This document shows positions 50,331-59,322 of a DNA stretch of 64,000 nucleotides, piece after piece (the first letter of the stretch is position 1; each line of letters begins with the position of its first letter). The notes beneath the pieces are model-generated. The model made no database searches. It was given only the letters and a program-made list of their open reading frames with translations, and had not been told where the DNA came from. The translations under genes and the position numbers were made by a program. The DNA comes from Ureibacillus sp. FSL W7-1570. GTDB lineage: Bacteria; Bacillota; Bacilli; Bacillales_A; Planococcaceae. The DNA lies in contig NZ_CP151979.1 in NCBI RefSeq assembly GCF_038593265.1, forward strand, positions 1,750,001 through 1,814,000. The letters are read 5' to 3'.

Positions 50331-51415
50331 TCATCGCCGACTTCTTTAAAATGTTTTCTGAAAAACTCTTCATTATAAAGAACCGCCCGGTCATTCGGAC
50401 GATATTCTTTGGCTTTTTTATTATATTCAACGGCCATTTCTTTATCGCCTTTGTGCCAGTGGCAAACGCAAAGCTGCAAGTATGGATACCAAGTGGAGTA
50501 TGCCTGTTGTACAATACCCAGAATTTTTGATGTATCAACCATTAAAGCCAACTGATACCACATAATCGCTTTATCGTATAATTTTCTTTCAAGATACAAA
50601 TCACCCATTCGGCAAGAAACTTCCGGTCTCGGCACATCATATTGTATTGAACGCACCAAAGATTCAATCTCTTTTTCCAGATTCCCTAATCTTCTGTAAC
50701 AATAAGCCATATTGATGCATGCACGGATTTTTTCTTCTTCCCATACATCTTCAAGCTTCAAAAATTCTTCGTAATGTTCGATTGCTTTTTCATACTGTCC
50801 ATGATCTTTTAATTCATTGCTGTAATAAAATAAATCTCGAGGTGTAAATTCTTCCCCTTTTTTCAAACGCTTTTCATAGATTTTTAAATTCCGGTCACTG
50901 GAGTCTTCCTTTTTTTCCCTTCGATGAGTAATCGCTGTATCTGAATGCAGCACTTTTCCGGAAACCTCCAAGTACTCATGGACTGCCCCTTTCCAAACAA
51001 AGTTTTTCTCCCTTTTCACCAGTCTGTATCTTCTAAAGCTAAAGGTTGGATTATTATACTCATCAAAAGCAAGATGATAGAGCATCGACACCGCATCCAC
51101 TTCGGACGGCAATTGTTCCTTTAACTTTTTGAATTTCTCCCGATCCTCATCTAAAAGGACATCATCCGCATCCATCCAGAAAATGTAGTCTTTCGTCGCC
51201 TGCTGAAAAGCAAAGTTTCTTGCTGCCGAAAAATCATCCTCCCACTCAAAATCAAAAACTTTATCCGTATATTTCCGGGCGATTTCCTTTGTTCGATCGG
51301 ACGAGCCCGTATCGGCAATAACGATTTCATCCACAAGATCTTTTACGCTATTTAAACAGCGCTCCAGCACATTTTCTTCATCTTTGACAATCATGCATAA
51401 GCTGATTGTAACCAT
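50324..51415 (-). CDS. Second family 2 glycosyltransferase with TPR repeats
   Basis: 363 residues. TISLCMIVKDEENVLERCL, VIADTGSSDRT (~33-43) and FWMDADDVL (~80-88) are the GT-A motifs; TPR-like helices occupy ~190-350. It resembles the gene at 49255 in layout but differs enough to act on another donor or acceptor. TGGAGGATTGATGC precedes the ATG. It is convergent with the first glycosyltransferase and likely belongs to the same surface-glycan function, though promoters are separate. Confidence 0.85.
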   Translation of the reverse strand: MVTISLCMIVKDEENVLERCLNSVKDLVDEIVIADTGSSDRTKEIARKYTDKVFDFEWEDDFSAARNFAFQQATKDYIFWMDADDVLLDEDREKFKKLKEQLPSEVDAVSMLYHLAFDEYNNPTFSFRRYRLVKREKNFVWKGAVHEYLEVSGKVLHSDTAITHRREKKEDSSDRNLKIYEKRLKKGEEFTPRDLFYYSNELKDHGQYEKAIEHYEEFLKLEDVWEEEKIRACINMAYCYRRLGNLEKEIESLVRSIQYDVPRPEVSCRMGDLYLERKLYDKAIMWYQLALMVDTSKILGIVQQAYSTWYPYLQLCVCHWHKGDKEMAVEYNKKAKEYRPNDRAVLYNEEFFRKHFKEVGDEK

Positions 51416-51500
51416 GCATCAATCCTCCATATATACAGAATTCATATTAGTATATGAATGAACTAGATTTTGTGAGCCGGCAAGTCTTCCCCTGTTATAG

Positions 51501-51537
51501 AAAAAAGGACATGGCCTAACACCATGTCCTTTTTTTC
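51501..51537. terminator. Bidirectional terminator after the ferredoxin reductase gene
   Basis: The stem AAAAAAGGACATGG / CCATGTCCTTTTTT has poly-A and poly-T arms on both sides. Confidence 0.88.
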
Positions 51538-51600
51538 CATCCGCTATTTCCGGATTTTTTCAAAGTCCTTATTATAAAACCCCGCATTTCTATAAACACA

Positions 51601-52656
51601 CTAACATGAACTGATCATTTTATGAATGAGCTCCCGGTTTTTTTGATAAAAGATTTCATTATGCGAAGACACCATACCCATCGCTTCCGCATCAGGTTGA
51701 ACGTACAGTTTTGCCTTATTCACCGCTTTGATGGCATCCGGGAATGTTCCGGCAAGCAAGTGGACTTTTCCTTCATAATCCACCGCATCTCCCACCGCAT
51801 AAAGTCCCGGAACATTGGTTTCGCAATGTTCATTTCCTTTAATATAGTACTCATTCACGAATTCAACCTTTAATGGACTATTTTCAAATAATGATTTTTC
51901 TCTTATGTAGCCATGGTTTACAACCACTTCATCCACCGTTACATTTGTGACTTCTCCCGTTTCATTATTTGTCAATTCCACTTGCCCTATGGCTGTGCCC
52001 TCCTGGTCAGGAATCAATTTCGTAATTTCCGTATGGAAAAGGCATTCCACCGTGCTGTTCATCAATTGGGAAACTTGGGCTTCATGGGCATTCAACTGGT
52101 CTTTCCGATACGTTAAATATACTTTTTTTGCAACCGGTTCCAACTCATTACACCAGTCAACCGCTGTGTGGCCGCCCCCTGAAACGAGGACAACTTTGTC
52201 TTTGAATTTCTTTAAAGATTTGATTGTATAATTTAAATTGACGCTATAAAAATTGGATGCGCCTTCCACCTCCAGTTTTTGGGGAGTGATGATGCCTCCT
52301 CCGATTGCCAAAATGACCGTTTTGGAAAAGTGGGTTTGTCCGCGATCCGTTTTTAATACGAAAATCCCTTCATCGTCCTTGGAAATCTCCGTCACCTTTT
52401 CCCCTAACACAATGGTAGGCTCAAAGGTCATTGCCTGCTCCACCATCTGCTGAATTAATTTCTCCCCGGTAATCGGTGTTAATGCCCCCACATCCCAAAT
52501 CAATTTTTCGGGATAAACATTGACTTTCCCGCCCAAATAATGCTGGGATTCGATAATTTTGGTTTTCATTTCCCTTAAACCGCTGTAAAAGGCGGAAAAT
52601 AGTCCACTGGGTCCTCCGCCAATAATGGTCACATCATATATATCATGTAATTTCAT
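51601..52656 (-). CDS. Ferredoxin/flavodoxin-NADP+ reductase, thioredoxin-reductase-like (YcgT/YumC type)
   Basis: 351 residues, the family size. FAD-binding IIGGGPSGLFSAFY (~11-24), NADPH-binding VLVSGGGHTAVDW (~157-169) and the C-terminal GLYAVGDAVDY (~281-291) are present; the CxxC of thioredoxin reductase is absent, as in type 2 bacterial FNRs. It passes electrons between NADPH and ferredoxin or flavodoxin. A near-consensus Fur box lies 31 bp upstream, resembling iron-regulated ycgT of B. subtilis. AGGAGGATTCATA precedes the ATG. Confidence 0.92.
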   Translation of the reverse strand: MKLHDIYDVTIIGGGPSGLFSAFYSGLREMKTKIIESQHYLGGKVNVYPEKLIWDVGALTPITGEKLIQQMVEQAMTFEPTIVLGEKVTEISKDDEGIFVLKTDRGQTHFSKTVILAIGGGIITPQKLEVEGASNFYSVNLNYTIKSLKKFKDKVVLVSGGGHTAVDWCNELEPVAKKVYLTYRKDQLNAHEAQVSQLMNSTVECLFHTEITKLIPDQEGTAIGQVELTNNETGEVTNVTVDEVVVNHGYIREKSLFENSPLKVEFVNEYYIKGNEHCETNVPGLYAVGDAVDYEGKVHLLAGTFPDAIKAVNKAKLYVQPDAEAMGMVSSHNEIFYQKNRELIHKMISSC

Positions 52657-52686
52657 TATGAATCCTCCTGGTCAAAACCCTGTTAC

Positions 52687-52705
52687 GATAATGATAATCA
52701 ATCTC
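52687..52705. promoter_or_regulatory. Fur box upstream of the ferredoxin-NADP reductase
   Basis: The 19-bp site matches the Fur consensus GATAATGATAATCATTATC at 17 positions, including the first 14 in a row. It sits 31 bp before the start codon, where it would block transcription when iron is sufficient. Confidence 0.85.
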
Positions 52706-52842
52706 ATTATGAATTTTAACATACCAACATTCACATGGGAATGGACAATTTAATTGGACACTGAAAATAAAATGTTTATTCAATTAAAAAGCAAGGTTAA
52801 GAAAGTAGCTTTCCTTCTTCCTAACCTTGCCTATGTTTGGCT

Positions 52843-54087
52843 TTATTCATTGCATGTTGCATATTGAAGGACCATTTCCTCCAATACATCGACCCCTATT
52901 AAAATATCCTCCAAACTCGTAAATTCGTCCGGGTGATGGCTGAGTCCATTTACCGACGGAATGAAGATTAAACCTGTTGGACAAAGTTTCATCATATTCA
53001 TCGCATCATGGCCCGCACCGCTCGGCATTTTTTTATAAGGGATGTTTTTCTGTTCACATATCTTTTCCGTCAGTGTTATGATTTGTTCCGAAAGCGGCAC
53101 CGGCTCTTCGAAAGACAGCTCCTGGCAAATCACATCCAATCCCCGTTTTTGTTTAACATAATGGATCGTTTCATGCAGATGATTTACGACCCTTTGACGA
53201 GATTCAATGGAAGTTCCGCGGATATCCACTTTGATTTCCACTTCCCCCGGCACCACGTTCATGGCGCCGGAAGCAACCTCGAGCACTCCGACCGTGGCAA
53301 CGGTACCATACGGTTGTTCTTGTATTGCGATCTTTTCCAATTCCAAAGCGATTTCCGACGCACCAAGCAATGCGTCTCTTCTCAAGTTCATCGGCGTCGT
53401 GCCGGAGTGGGAAGGGGCCCCAATAATTTTGATGGCATACCGGACGGGAGCCGCAATGCCCGTGACAATGCCAATTTTTTTATTTTCCTTTTCCAATACG
53501 GGTCCTTGTTCGATATGCAATTCAAAAAAAGCTTTGATCGGCTCGCCTTGTCTATTTGCTTCTTCCACCGTATCTATTTCAAGCGCGCATAAAGCCATTG
53601 CTTCCTCCAGGGTGATGCCATTCCGGTCTTTTAAGTGTCTATATTTTTCTTTATCAAACATTCCGGTCATCGCTTTGCTTCCCAATGTGGCGACACCAAA
53701 ACGGGAAGATTCTTCACAGGCGAAGGAGATTACTTCAATTGGATGATCCGTGATAATCCTTTTATCATTTAGCCGGTGCACCACTTCCAATGCCGCGATC
53801 ACACCCACGACCCCATCAAATTTACCGCCTTGATATACCGTATCCAAGTGGGAGCCCACCAAAACGGGAGGAAGGTTTTTCATTCTCCCTTCCCTTCTTG
53901 CAATCACATTTCCGCATTGATCCATACGAACGGCAAGTCCCGCATCCATGCACATTCTCATGAACGCTTGCGTGCAGGCTTGTTCTTCATTTGTATAGGC
54001 AACTCTAGTAATTCCTATTTCTCCGGAATTATATTGGTTCATTTTGTCCAACAGAGTTTGATATCTTTCTTTCGAATTCATAGACAT
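52843..54087 (-). CDS. M20 family Zn-dependent amidohydrolase (allantoate/N-carbamoyl amino acid hydrolase)
   Basis: 414 residues. VGSHLDTVYQGGKFDGVVGV (~75-95) carries the metal-binding His and Asp, SFACEESSRFG (~120) the Glu residues, and ELHIEQGPVLE (~188) a further ligand, all typical of the hydantoinase/carbamoylase branch. Substrates of the family are allantoate, ureidoglycolate, beta-ureidopropionate or N-carbamoyl-L-amino acids; neighbours give no hint. ATG 54087 is 6 nt after GAGG; an ATG two codons on is possible. Confidence 0.9.
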   Translation of the reverse strand: MSMNSKERYQTLLDKMNQYNSGEIGITRVAYTNEEQACTQAFMRMCMDAGLAVRMDQCGNVIARREGRMKNLPPVLVGSHLDTVYQGGKFDGVVGVIAALEVVHRLNDKRIITDHPIEVISFACEESSRFGVATLGSKAMTGMFDKEKYRHLKDRNGITLEEAMALCALEIDTVEEANRQGEPIKAFFELHIEQGPVLEKENKKIGIVTGIAAPVRYAIKIIGAPSHSGTTPMNLRRDALLGASEIALELEKIAIQEQPYGTVATVGVLEVASGAMNVVPGEVEIKVDIRGTSIESRQRVVNHLHETIHYVKQKRGLDVICQELSFEEPVPLSEQIITLTEKICEQKNIPYKKMPSGAGHDAMNMMKLCPTGLIFIPSVNGLSHHPDEFTSLEDILIGVDVLEEMVLQYATCNE

Positions 54088-54161
54088 CACCCGCCTCATC
54101 ATTTAACTGTATTTAATCATTATATGATAGATTTGCTACCAATATAAACTATCTTTGCAGG

Positions 54162-54192
54162 CAAAAATAAAGAGGCGGGTTTTGTCCCAGCC
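54162..54192 (-). terminator. Probable terminator after the holin-like gene
   Basis: On the minus strand GGCTGGG pairs with CCCGCC and is followed by TCTTTATTTTTG. It resembles one end of the GC-rich repeat at 7154-7450. Confidence 0.6.
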
Positions 54193-54211
54193 CCAATAAT
54201 TTTGTACCAAA

Positions 54212-54496
54212 TCACTCTTTTCCGTTTCTCTCCTTTTTCGCCAGGTAATTTGCTTTGTGGAACAAATCTTTCATCAAAGCGGCTGCTCCTGCCACCAATA
54301 TCCCTTGCAACACCGCTTCAACAACCCAGCCGTAATTGGCGATGCAAAAAGCGATCCCCAAAACCACTTGAACCCATGGAGTGACCCAAGGAGGGACTTT
54401 CGGGGTCCGGTTCAGGAACAGCCCGATCAAATAAAGCACAGGAATCATCACGACCGATTCAGGATATATATAATTTTCCAATATAAAAAAATCCAT
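54212..54496 (-). CDS. Holin-like small membrane protein
   Basis: 94 residues with about three membrane spans (~15-30, ~40-57, ~60-75) and a Lys/Glu-rich tail. YPESVVMIPVLYLIGLFL and PPWVTPWVQVVLGI correspond to the phage holin family of the Phage_holin_5_2 type. No other phage gene is near, so it is probably a domesticated, stand-alone copy that could act in lysis or peptidoglycan-hydrolase export. GAGGGATGAAAG precedes the ATG. Confidence 0.78.
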   Translation of the reverse strand: MDFFILENYIYPESVVMIPVLYLIGLFLNRTPKVPPWVTPWVQVVLGIAFCIANYGWVVEAVLQGILVAGAAALMKDLFHKANYLAKKERNGKE

Positions 54497-54698
54497 CTTT
54501 CATCCCTCTTTGTTCCAGAATGAATTGAGTAAAATCTATAAAGATTCCTCTAAATATTCTATGTTCAGGGTGAAAAAACGGTTCTTTGGCAATAGAACGT
54601 TGCTAGTTTAAAAAAATTAAAATTTTAACACATTTGTTACTTTTTACATTAAATAATAAGGGTACAATATTATTGACTATTAATATTGGAGGCGTTTT

Positions 54699-55655
54699 AT
54701 GATGAGAGGATGGCTATTTTCCGGTACAAACAAACCATTGCAATTGATTGAAAAAGAAGATCCAAAGGCGATTCCTGGCCATGTAGTCCTTGAAGTGAAG
54801 GCTGCCGGTCTTTGCCACTCAGATGTCGCAGCATTGCAAGATCCGGGCTGGATGCCTTTGTTCCCGAATGGACCTGTCATTATGGGCCATGAATTTGCCG
54901 GTGTCGTTATTGAAGTGGGAGAAGGTGTTGAAGATTTAAAAGTTGGGGATCGCGTCGGAGTAAACCCGATGGATCGGGAAACAAAAATTACCGCCGGGTA
55001 TAACTATGATGGCGGATATGCGGAAAAAGTGCGCGTTCCTGCTAAACAATGCGTTAAAATTCCTGATGGCGTTTCCTTTGTGGAAGGAGCAGCTGCAACC
55101 GATGCCGGCATCACAGCTTATCGTGCCCTCTTCACCATCGGACAAGCCAAAGAAGGTACAAAAGTGGGGATTATCGGTGTCGGCGGACTTGGACAGTTTG
55201 CTCTGCAAATGGCATTAATCAAAGGATGCAAAGTATACGCGACAGATATTTCTCCAGAGGCCAAACAATTGGCAAAAGAACTCGGTGCACACAAAGTGTA
55301 CGATTCGATTCTTGATATGAAAGAAGCGGAATGTGACGTCATTGTCGACTTTGCCGGTTTTGGACAAACAACGGCGGAGGCATTGGAAGCGATCAGACCT
55401 CAAGGAACAGTCGTCATCGTTGGTATGGGAATTTTGGAAGCCAACATCAACACTTACTTGATGATTACAAAAGAAATTAAACTGTTAGGAAGCAACGGCG
55501 GCACTGTTGAAGACTTGAAAGGTGTATATGATTGTTTCGCGACAGGAAAAATGTCTCCAAACTTGGTCACAATCCCATTCGAAGAAATCGACAAAGGTTT
55601 GGAAAAATTGAAAAACCATGAAGTAAAAGGTCGTTTGGTGGCTGTATTTGAATAA
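54699..55655 (+). CDS. Zinc-type alcohol dehydrogenase-like oxidoreductase
   Basis: 318 residues, slightly short for the family. AAGLCHSDVAAL (~33-44, Zn-ligand Cys), GHEFAGVV (~66, Zn-ligand His/Glu) and the Rossmann GVGGLGQFALQMA (~156-168) are present; the four-cysteine structural zinc loop is missing, replaced by a shorter segment (NPMDRETKITAGYNYDGGYAE). Oxidises an alcohol with NAD(P)+; substrate unknown. GGAGGCGTTTT precedes two ATGs in a row; either may serve. Confidence 0.88.
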   Translation: MMRGWLFSGTNKPLQLIEKEDPKAIPGHVVLEVKAAGLCHSDVAALQDPGWMPLFPNGPVIMGHEFAGVVIEVGEGVEDLKVGDRVGVNPMDRETKITAGYNYDGGYAEKVRVPAKQCVKIPDGVSFVEGAAATDAGITAYRALFTIGQAKEGTKVGIIGVGGLGQFALQMALIKGCKVYATDISPEAKQLAKELGAHKVYDSILDMKEAECDVIVDFAGFGQTTAEALEAIRPQGTVVIVGMGILEANINTYLMITKEIKLLGSNGGTVEDLKGVYDCFATGKMSPNLVTIPFEEIDKGLEKLKNHEVKGRLVAVFE

Positions 55656-55670
55656 CTAAATTACCGATAT

Positions 55671-55708
55671 AAAAATCAGGTTTCAATTTTTGGAAACCTG
55701 ATTTTTAT
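55671..55708 (+). terminator. Terminator after the alcohol dehydrogenase gene
   Basis: The stem AAAATCAGGTTTC / GAAACCTGATTTT is followed by TATTT. Confidence 0.85.
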
Positions 55709-55932
55709 TTGGATTGTTCCAAAATGGACACTTTTTCTCGTCCAACACAAAATATATTACTTTTTCACTAACATTTTCTTAAAACCAAACTGATTTACTG
55801 GTATAATAGAATTAATTTACATCATTAGCTGAGTCTTTTGGTATTATTTCCTATATTAGCATTACTAAATACATAGTTGATTTTCACAAAGGGGATCAAA
55901 CATATTTTTCTATCTATCCAGGGGGAATTTGT

Positions 55933-57555
55933 ATGGAGAGATTATTACGATCAAGTGTTGCAAAAAAAGCGCTTATGAAAGTGCAAAATGTGGCCACAAA
56001 AGTCAGAGACAAGTGGGATTATGAAAAAGAGATTGAAGAGCAGATAAGTGTAATTCGGGACGTGTTGGATAAGGAGCTGGATCGGGACGAATATCTGGTC
56101 ATTGTCGATGAAGACGGCTTCGGATACATCCATACCAACCGTTTAAGAGAAGGTTCTTCTTTCAATGACAAAGTCGGTTTGGCAGCTGCACAGACTAACA
56201 CAGGATTGCTGCAAATCTATCCAAGAAATACGGGAGAAATACTGATTGATGCATCATGTCCACTTTTAACGGATAAAAATGGCAAACGCTTTAATATAAG
56301 ATTGGGCAGGCTTGTTCACGAGCCGTTTATCGGGGCCATTTTCGGAAGTTTAACAGCGGTCTCCGGCATCGTTTCCGCCATCATCACATACATAGCAAGC
56401 AAAGACATCGTCGCCGCAGCCAGTGTCTTATTCGGTACTTCGATGGTGAGCGGGATTTTAAGTTTCATTTTCCACCATATCATTATGAGAAGATTGCGGG
56501 AATGGTATGGGGTTACGAAAAAAATATCTTCCGGAAACTTGAATGCCCAGGTCGAAAAGGTGGGCTTCCGCAACGAATTTCACCAAATCGGTTATGAAAT
56601 CAATAAAGTCATTTTAGGACTCCGCGCAATCATCGATGAATTTAAACATGCCGCCGAAACCGTGGAGCGGATCAGTAAAGAGCAGGAGAAAGAAACACAA
56701 CGAATTTCTACTACTTTTGAAGAATTGTCGGCAGCTGTTCAAACTTTCCGAAGCGGTGCCGAGACACAGCGGTATTCGATTGCCAATGCCAATGAAATGG
56801 TGGAAACCATGATGAGTCAAGTTCAAGAGATGCAGGAAGAAGTGGAAAAAGCGGTTTCAGGTGCGGACGAAGCATTACAAAATGCCGGAAAGGGACAAGA
56901 AGCCATTCAATTTGCGCAACAACAAATGGAAAAAATCCAAAACGATGTTGTCAATTCCGCATCGAAAATTTTAAAAATTACCCAAGAAGCCAATATCGTG
57001 AAAGAGAAAGTTGCTTCCATCACCCGAATTGCAAAGCAAACAAACTTGCTTGCCCTCAATGCTTCCATTGAAGCTTCCCGCGCCGGGGAGTCAGGGAAGG
57101 GATTTGCCGTTGTAGCCAATGAAGTTCGGAAACTGGCGGAAGGAACGAACGAATTTGCGGAAGAGATTATGACTTTATTAGAAAAAACATACAACGATTT
57201 GGAAACGGCCGTCAGCCAAGTGGAGAATAATGTTAAAGCGATCGATAAAGGCATGGAAGCCGTTTCCCAAACAGACAAAGTGATTGAACAATTGATTCAA
57301 ACCTCTGTTTCCACTAAAAACTTGGTATTGAATAACCGTAAATTTGTAGATCTTGTCCATGAAGATGGAAATAAACTTCAAGAAATTATGAAACAAGTGA
57401 ACACCATCGCAAATGACTTTACAAATATGGTAGCCGCAACAAATGAGAGCGTGGATATTCAAGTGGAGGCAATTAACACCCTCGCGCAGAATGCTTCAAA
57501 ACTTGCGGAAGAAGCCATCCACTTGAACGGTATCATTAATCGGTTTCATTATTAA
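55933..57555 (+). CDS. Methyl-accepting chemotaxis protein with N-terminal cytosolic sensor-like region
   Basis: 540 residues. About 125 residues come first without a membrane segment and contain a Cache/PDC-like pattern ([22 protein letters not shown], then [13 protein letters not shown]). Two membrane helices form a hairpin (~128-180), followed by HAMP (~182-232) and a signalling domain with the conserved tip [21 protein letters not shown] and [14 protein letters not shown] (~370-405). It should modulate CheA/CheY. The order sensor-TM-TM-HAMP is unlike classical TM-sensor-TM receptors. AGGGGGAATTTGT precedes the ATG. Confidence 0.9.
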   Translation: MERLLRSSVAKKALMKVQNVATKVRDKWDYEKEIEEQISVIRDVLDKELDRDEYLVIVDEDGFGYIHTNRLREGSSFNDKVGLAAAQTNTGLLQIYPRNTGEILIDASCPLLTDKNGKRFNIRLGRLVHEPFIGAIFGSLTAVSGIVSAIITYIASKDIVAAASVLFGTSMVSGILSFIFHHIIMRRLREWYGVTKKISSGNLNAQVEKVGFRNEFHQIGYEINKVILGLRAIIDEFKHAAETVERISKEQEKETQRISTTFEELSAAVQTFRSGAETQRYSIANANEMVETMMSQVQEMQEEVEKAVSGADEALQNAGKGQEAIQFAQQQMEKIQNDVVNSASKILKITQEANIVKEKVASITRIAKQTNLLALNASIEASRAGESGKGFAVVANEVRKLAEGTNEFAEEIMTLLEKTYNDLETAVSQVENNVKAIDKGMEAVSQTDKVIEQLIQTSVSTKNLVLNNRKFVDLVHEDGNKLQEIMKQVNTIANDFTNMVAATNESVDIQVEAINTLAQNASKLAEEAIHLNGIINRFHY

Positions 57556-57560
57556 GTAGT

Positions 57561-57590
57561 GCCAGGCACTTATTATGTGCCTGGCTTTTG
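57561..57590 (+). terminator. Terminator after the chemoreceptor gene
   Basis: The perfect stem GCCAGGCAC / GTGCCTGGC is followed by TTTTGCTTTT; the minus-strand gene ends inside it. Confidence 0.8.
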
Positions 57591-58061
57591 CTTTTCAACA
57601 TACTCCTTCACTTTCTGCTGGATTTCAGCAACCAGGGAGGAGTTGATGTTTCCTTCCCTTCCTTTCGAATCGCGGCTTGCCATTTGATTTCCTTTCGACC
57701 CTTTACTTTTTTGTTTATTTCCTTTGGAGCCACCACTTTTATTGCCTTTGGAGCCTTTACTTTTCTGTTTATCCCCCTTGGAACCGCCGCTTTTGTTGCC
57801 TTTGCTTCTCTCTTTTCCCCCTTTGGATCCGGCACTTTTGTTCCCTTTTGAACCTTTGCTTCTTTCTTTATTCCCTTTTGATTTCCCTTTGCTACCGTTT
57901 GATTTCTTGTTTTTCACTTCAACCGCCGCCTGGAGCAGTTCCGGGTCTTCGATCGGGTTGTTAAACATATATTGAAGTAAATCGTTCTCTCCGGCAATTT
58001 CAACCAGTTTTCTGACATCATCAACTAATAAAGTACTAATCTTAATCCCCTCCATATACAA
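57573..58061 (-). CDS. CotG-like Lys/Gly/Ser-repeat spore coat protein
   Basis: 162 residues from the TTG (160 from the ATG at 58055). Residues ~1-45 are ordinary sequence, ~50-130 are repeats of S-K-G-[NS]-K and GSKG type, strongly basic and serine-rich, and the last ~30 residues are again ordinary. This modular form fits CotG-like proteins, which in many spore formers are encoded next to and divergent from cotH and phosphorylated by CotH on serine. Here too the cotH gene starts divergently, 87 bp away. The start is unclear: the only strong site, GGAGGGG, lies after the ATG and 6 nt before an ATT codon. Confidence 0.82.
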   Translation of the reverse strand: MYMEGIKISTLLVDDVRKLVEIAGENDLLQYMFNNPIEDPELLQAAVEVKNKKSNGSKGKSKGNKERSKGSKGNKSAGSKGGKERSKGNKSGGSKGDKQKSKGSKGNKSGGSKGNKQKSKGSKGNQMASRDSKGREGNINSSLVAEIQQKVKEYVEKQKPGT

Positions 58062-58148
58062 AGATTTGTTCTTTATAGTTTATGTATTTCATTGCTCACG
58101 CTTTGGGTGATTTTCCAATTTCAAGAATAATTTTTGGGAGGCATCCAT

Positions 58149-59216
58149 GTGGAAACATATTCCATCGAAATATCTAAGAAGAATTTGAAAAGAATCAATA
58201 AAAATATTTGGGCAGATGTTTATGTTGATGCCCGGTTAACCATCAATGACCAACGTTATGACATTCGTATCGGTTTAAGAGGGAATCAACTGCGGAAACA
58301 CAAAAAGAAATCCTACCATATCATTTTTGAACAGCCTCATTTGATGGACGGACATCACGAAATCCATTTAAATGCGGAATACAAAGATCCATCCTTGATT
58401 CGGAATAAACTCTCCTTTGATTTTTTCCAAAAAATCGGTGTGCTTGCACCGGAATCGAGACATATCCGCTTGTTGATCAACGGGGAAAAACAAGGAATCT
58501 ATTTAGCCATCGAATCATTCGATCAGTATTTTTTAAAAAGAAAAAATTTGCCCGAGGGCTCGATCTATTATGCCACGAATGATGATGCCAATTTTTCTTT
58601 GTACACCCCTGAAGGATACTTGAAAAAATCTTTGATGGATGGATATACAACAAAATATTCCTACCAAACCCATGAACACTTGAAAAATATGCTGATTATC
58701 ATCAACACTTATCCTGATGAAACATTTCGGGAAGAAATTCAAAAAATATTGGATGTTGGGAAATATTTGAGGTGGCTTGCAGGGGTTGTATGTACACAAA
58801 ACTTTGATGGTTTTATCCATAATTACGCCTTATATCACAATAGTGCCACCCAATTATTCGAAATCTCCCCATGGGATTATGATGGTTCGTGGGGAAGAAA
58901 CCTGCATGGTGAACCACTTGGGCTTGAATTTGTTCCGATTAAGGGATATAACACTTTAACAGCCAGATTATTGGAAATCGAACAATTTAAGCAAATGTAT
59001 CGGGGGATTTTGGAAAGCATACTGCAGGAACAGTTCACAATTTCAACCATTCAGCCGCAAATCGATGAACTGCAATCTGAAATTCTGCCTTATCTCCAAA
59101 AAGATCCCTACATAAAGAAGCGCAGAAAAAAATTCCTGAAGGAGAGGGATTTTATTCTGCAGTTCATTGAAAAGCGAAACAAATTTTTGCGGGAGCAGTT
59201 GGATTCGCTTTATTAA
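58149..59216 (+). CDS. cotH: CotH family spore coat protein kinase
   Basis: 355 residues, about the size of B. subtilis CotH (362). ADVYVDARLTINDQRYDIRIGLRG, HKKKSYHIIF (ATP-binding Lys region, ~58), INGEKQGIYLAIES (~118) and the catalytic ISPWDYDGSWGR (Asp ~245-247) are family hallmarks. CotH is an atypical protein kinase that phosphorylates CotB and CotG in the outer coat. The start is GTG at 58149, 7 nt after GGGAGG; the longer TTG frame overlaps that site. Divergent from the CotG-like gene and near two CotB-like genes. Confidence 0.93.
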   Translation: METYSIEISKKNLKRINKNIWADVYVDARLTINDQRYDIRIGLRGNQLRKHKKKSYHIIFEQPHLMDGHHEIHLNAEYKDPSLIRNKLSFDFFQKIGVLAPESRHIRLLINGEKQGIYLAIESFDQYFLKRKNLPEGSIYYATNDDANFSLYTPEGYLKKSLMDGYTTKYSYQTHEHLKNMLIIINTYPDETFREEIQKILDVGKYLRWLAGVVCTQNFDGFIHNYALYHNSATQLFEISPWDYDGSWGRNLHGEPLGLEFVPIKGYNTLTARLLEIEQFKQMYRGILESILQEQFTISTIQPQIDELQSEILPYLQKDPYIKKRRKKFLKERDFILQFIEKRNKFLREQLDSLY

Positions 59217-59322
59217 TAACTTCTCCCCCCCTATCCAATTGGAAATCCTTTTTCATAGAGGAGGAGAATGAGTGTATTCCGTAATTTCTTTACACCTCAT
59301 CATTTTATTCCACTCTGATGTT

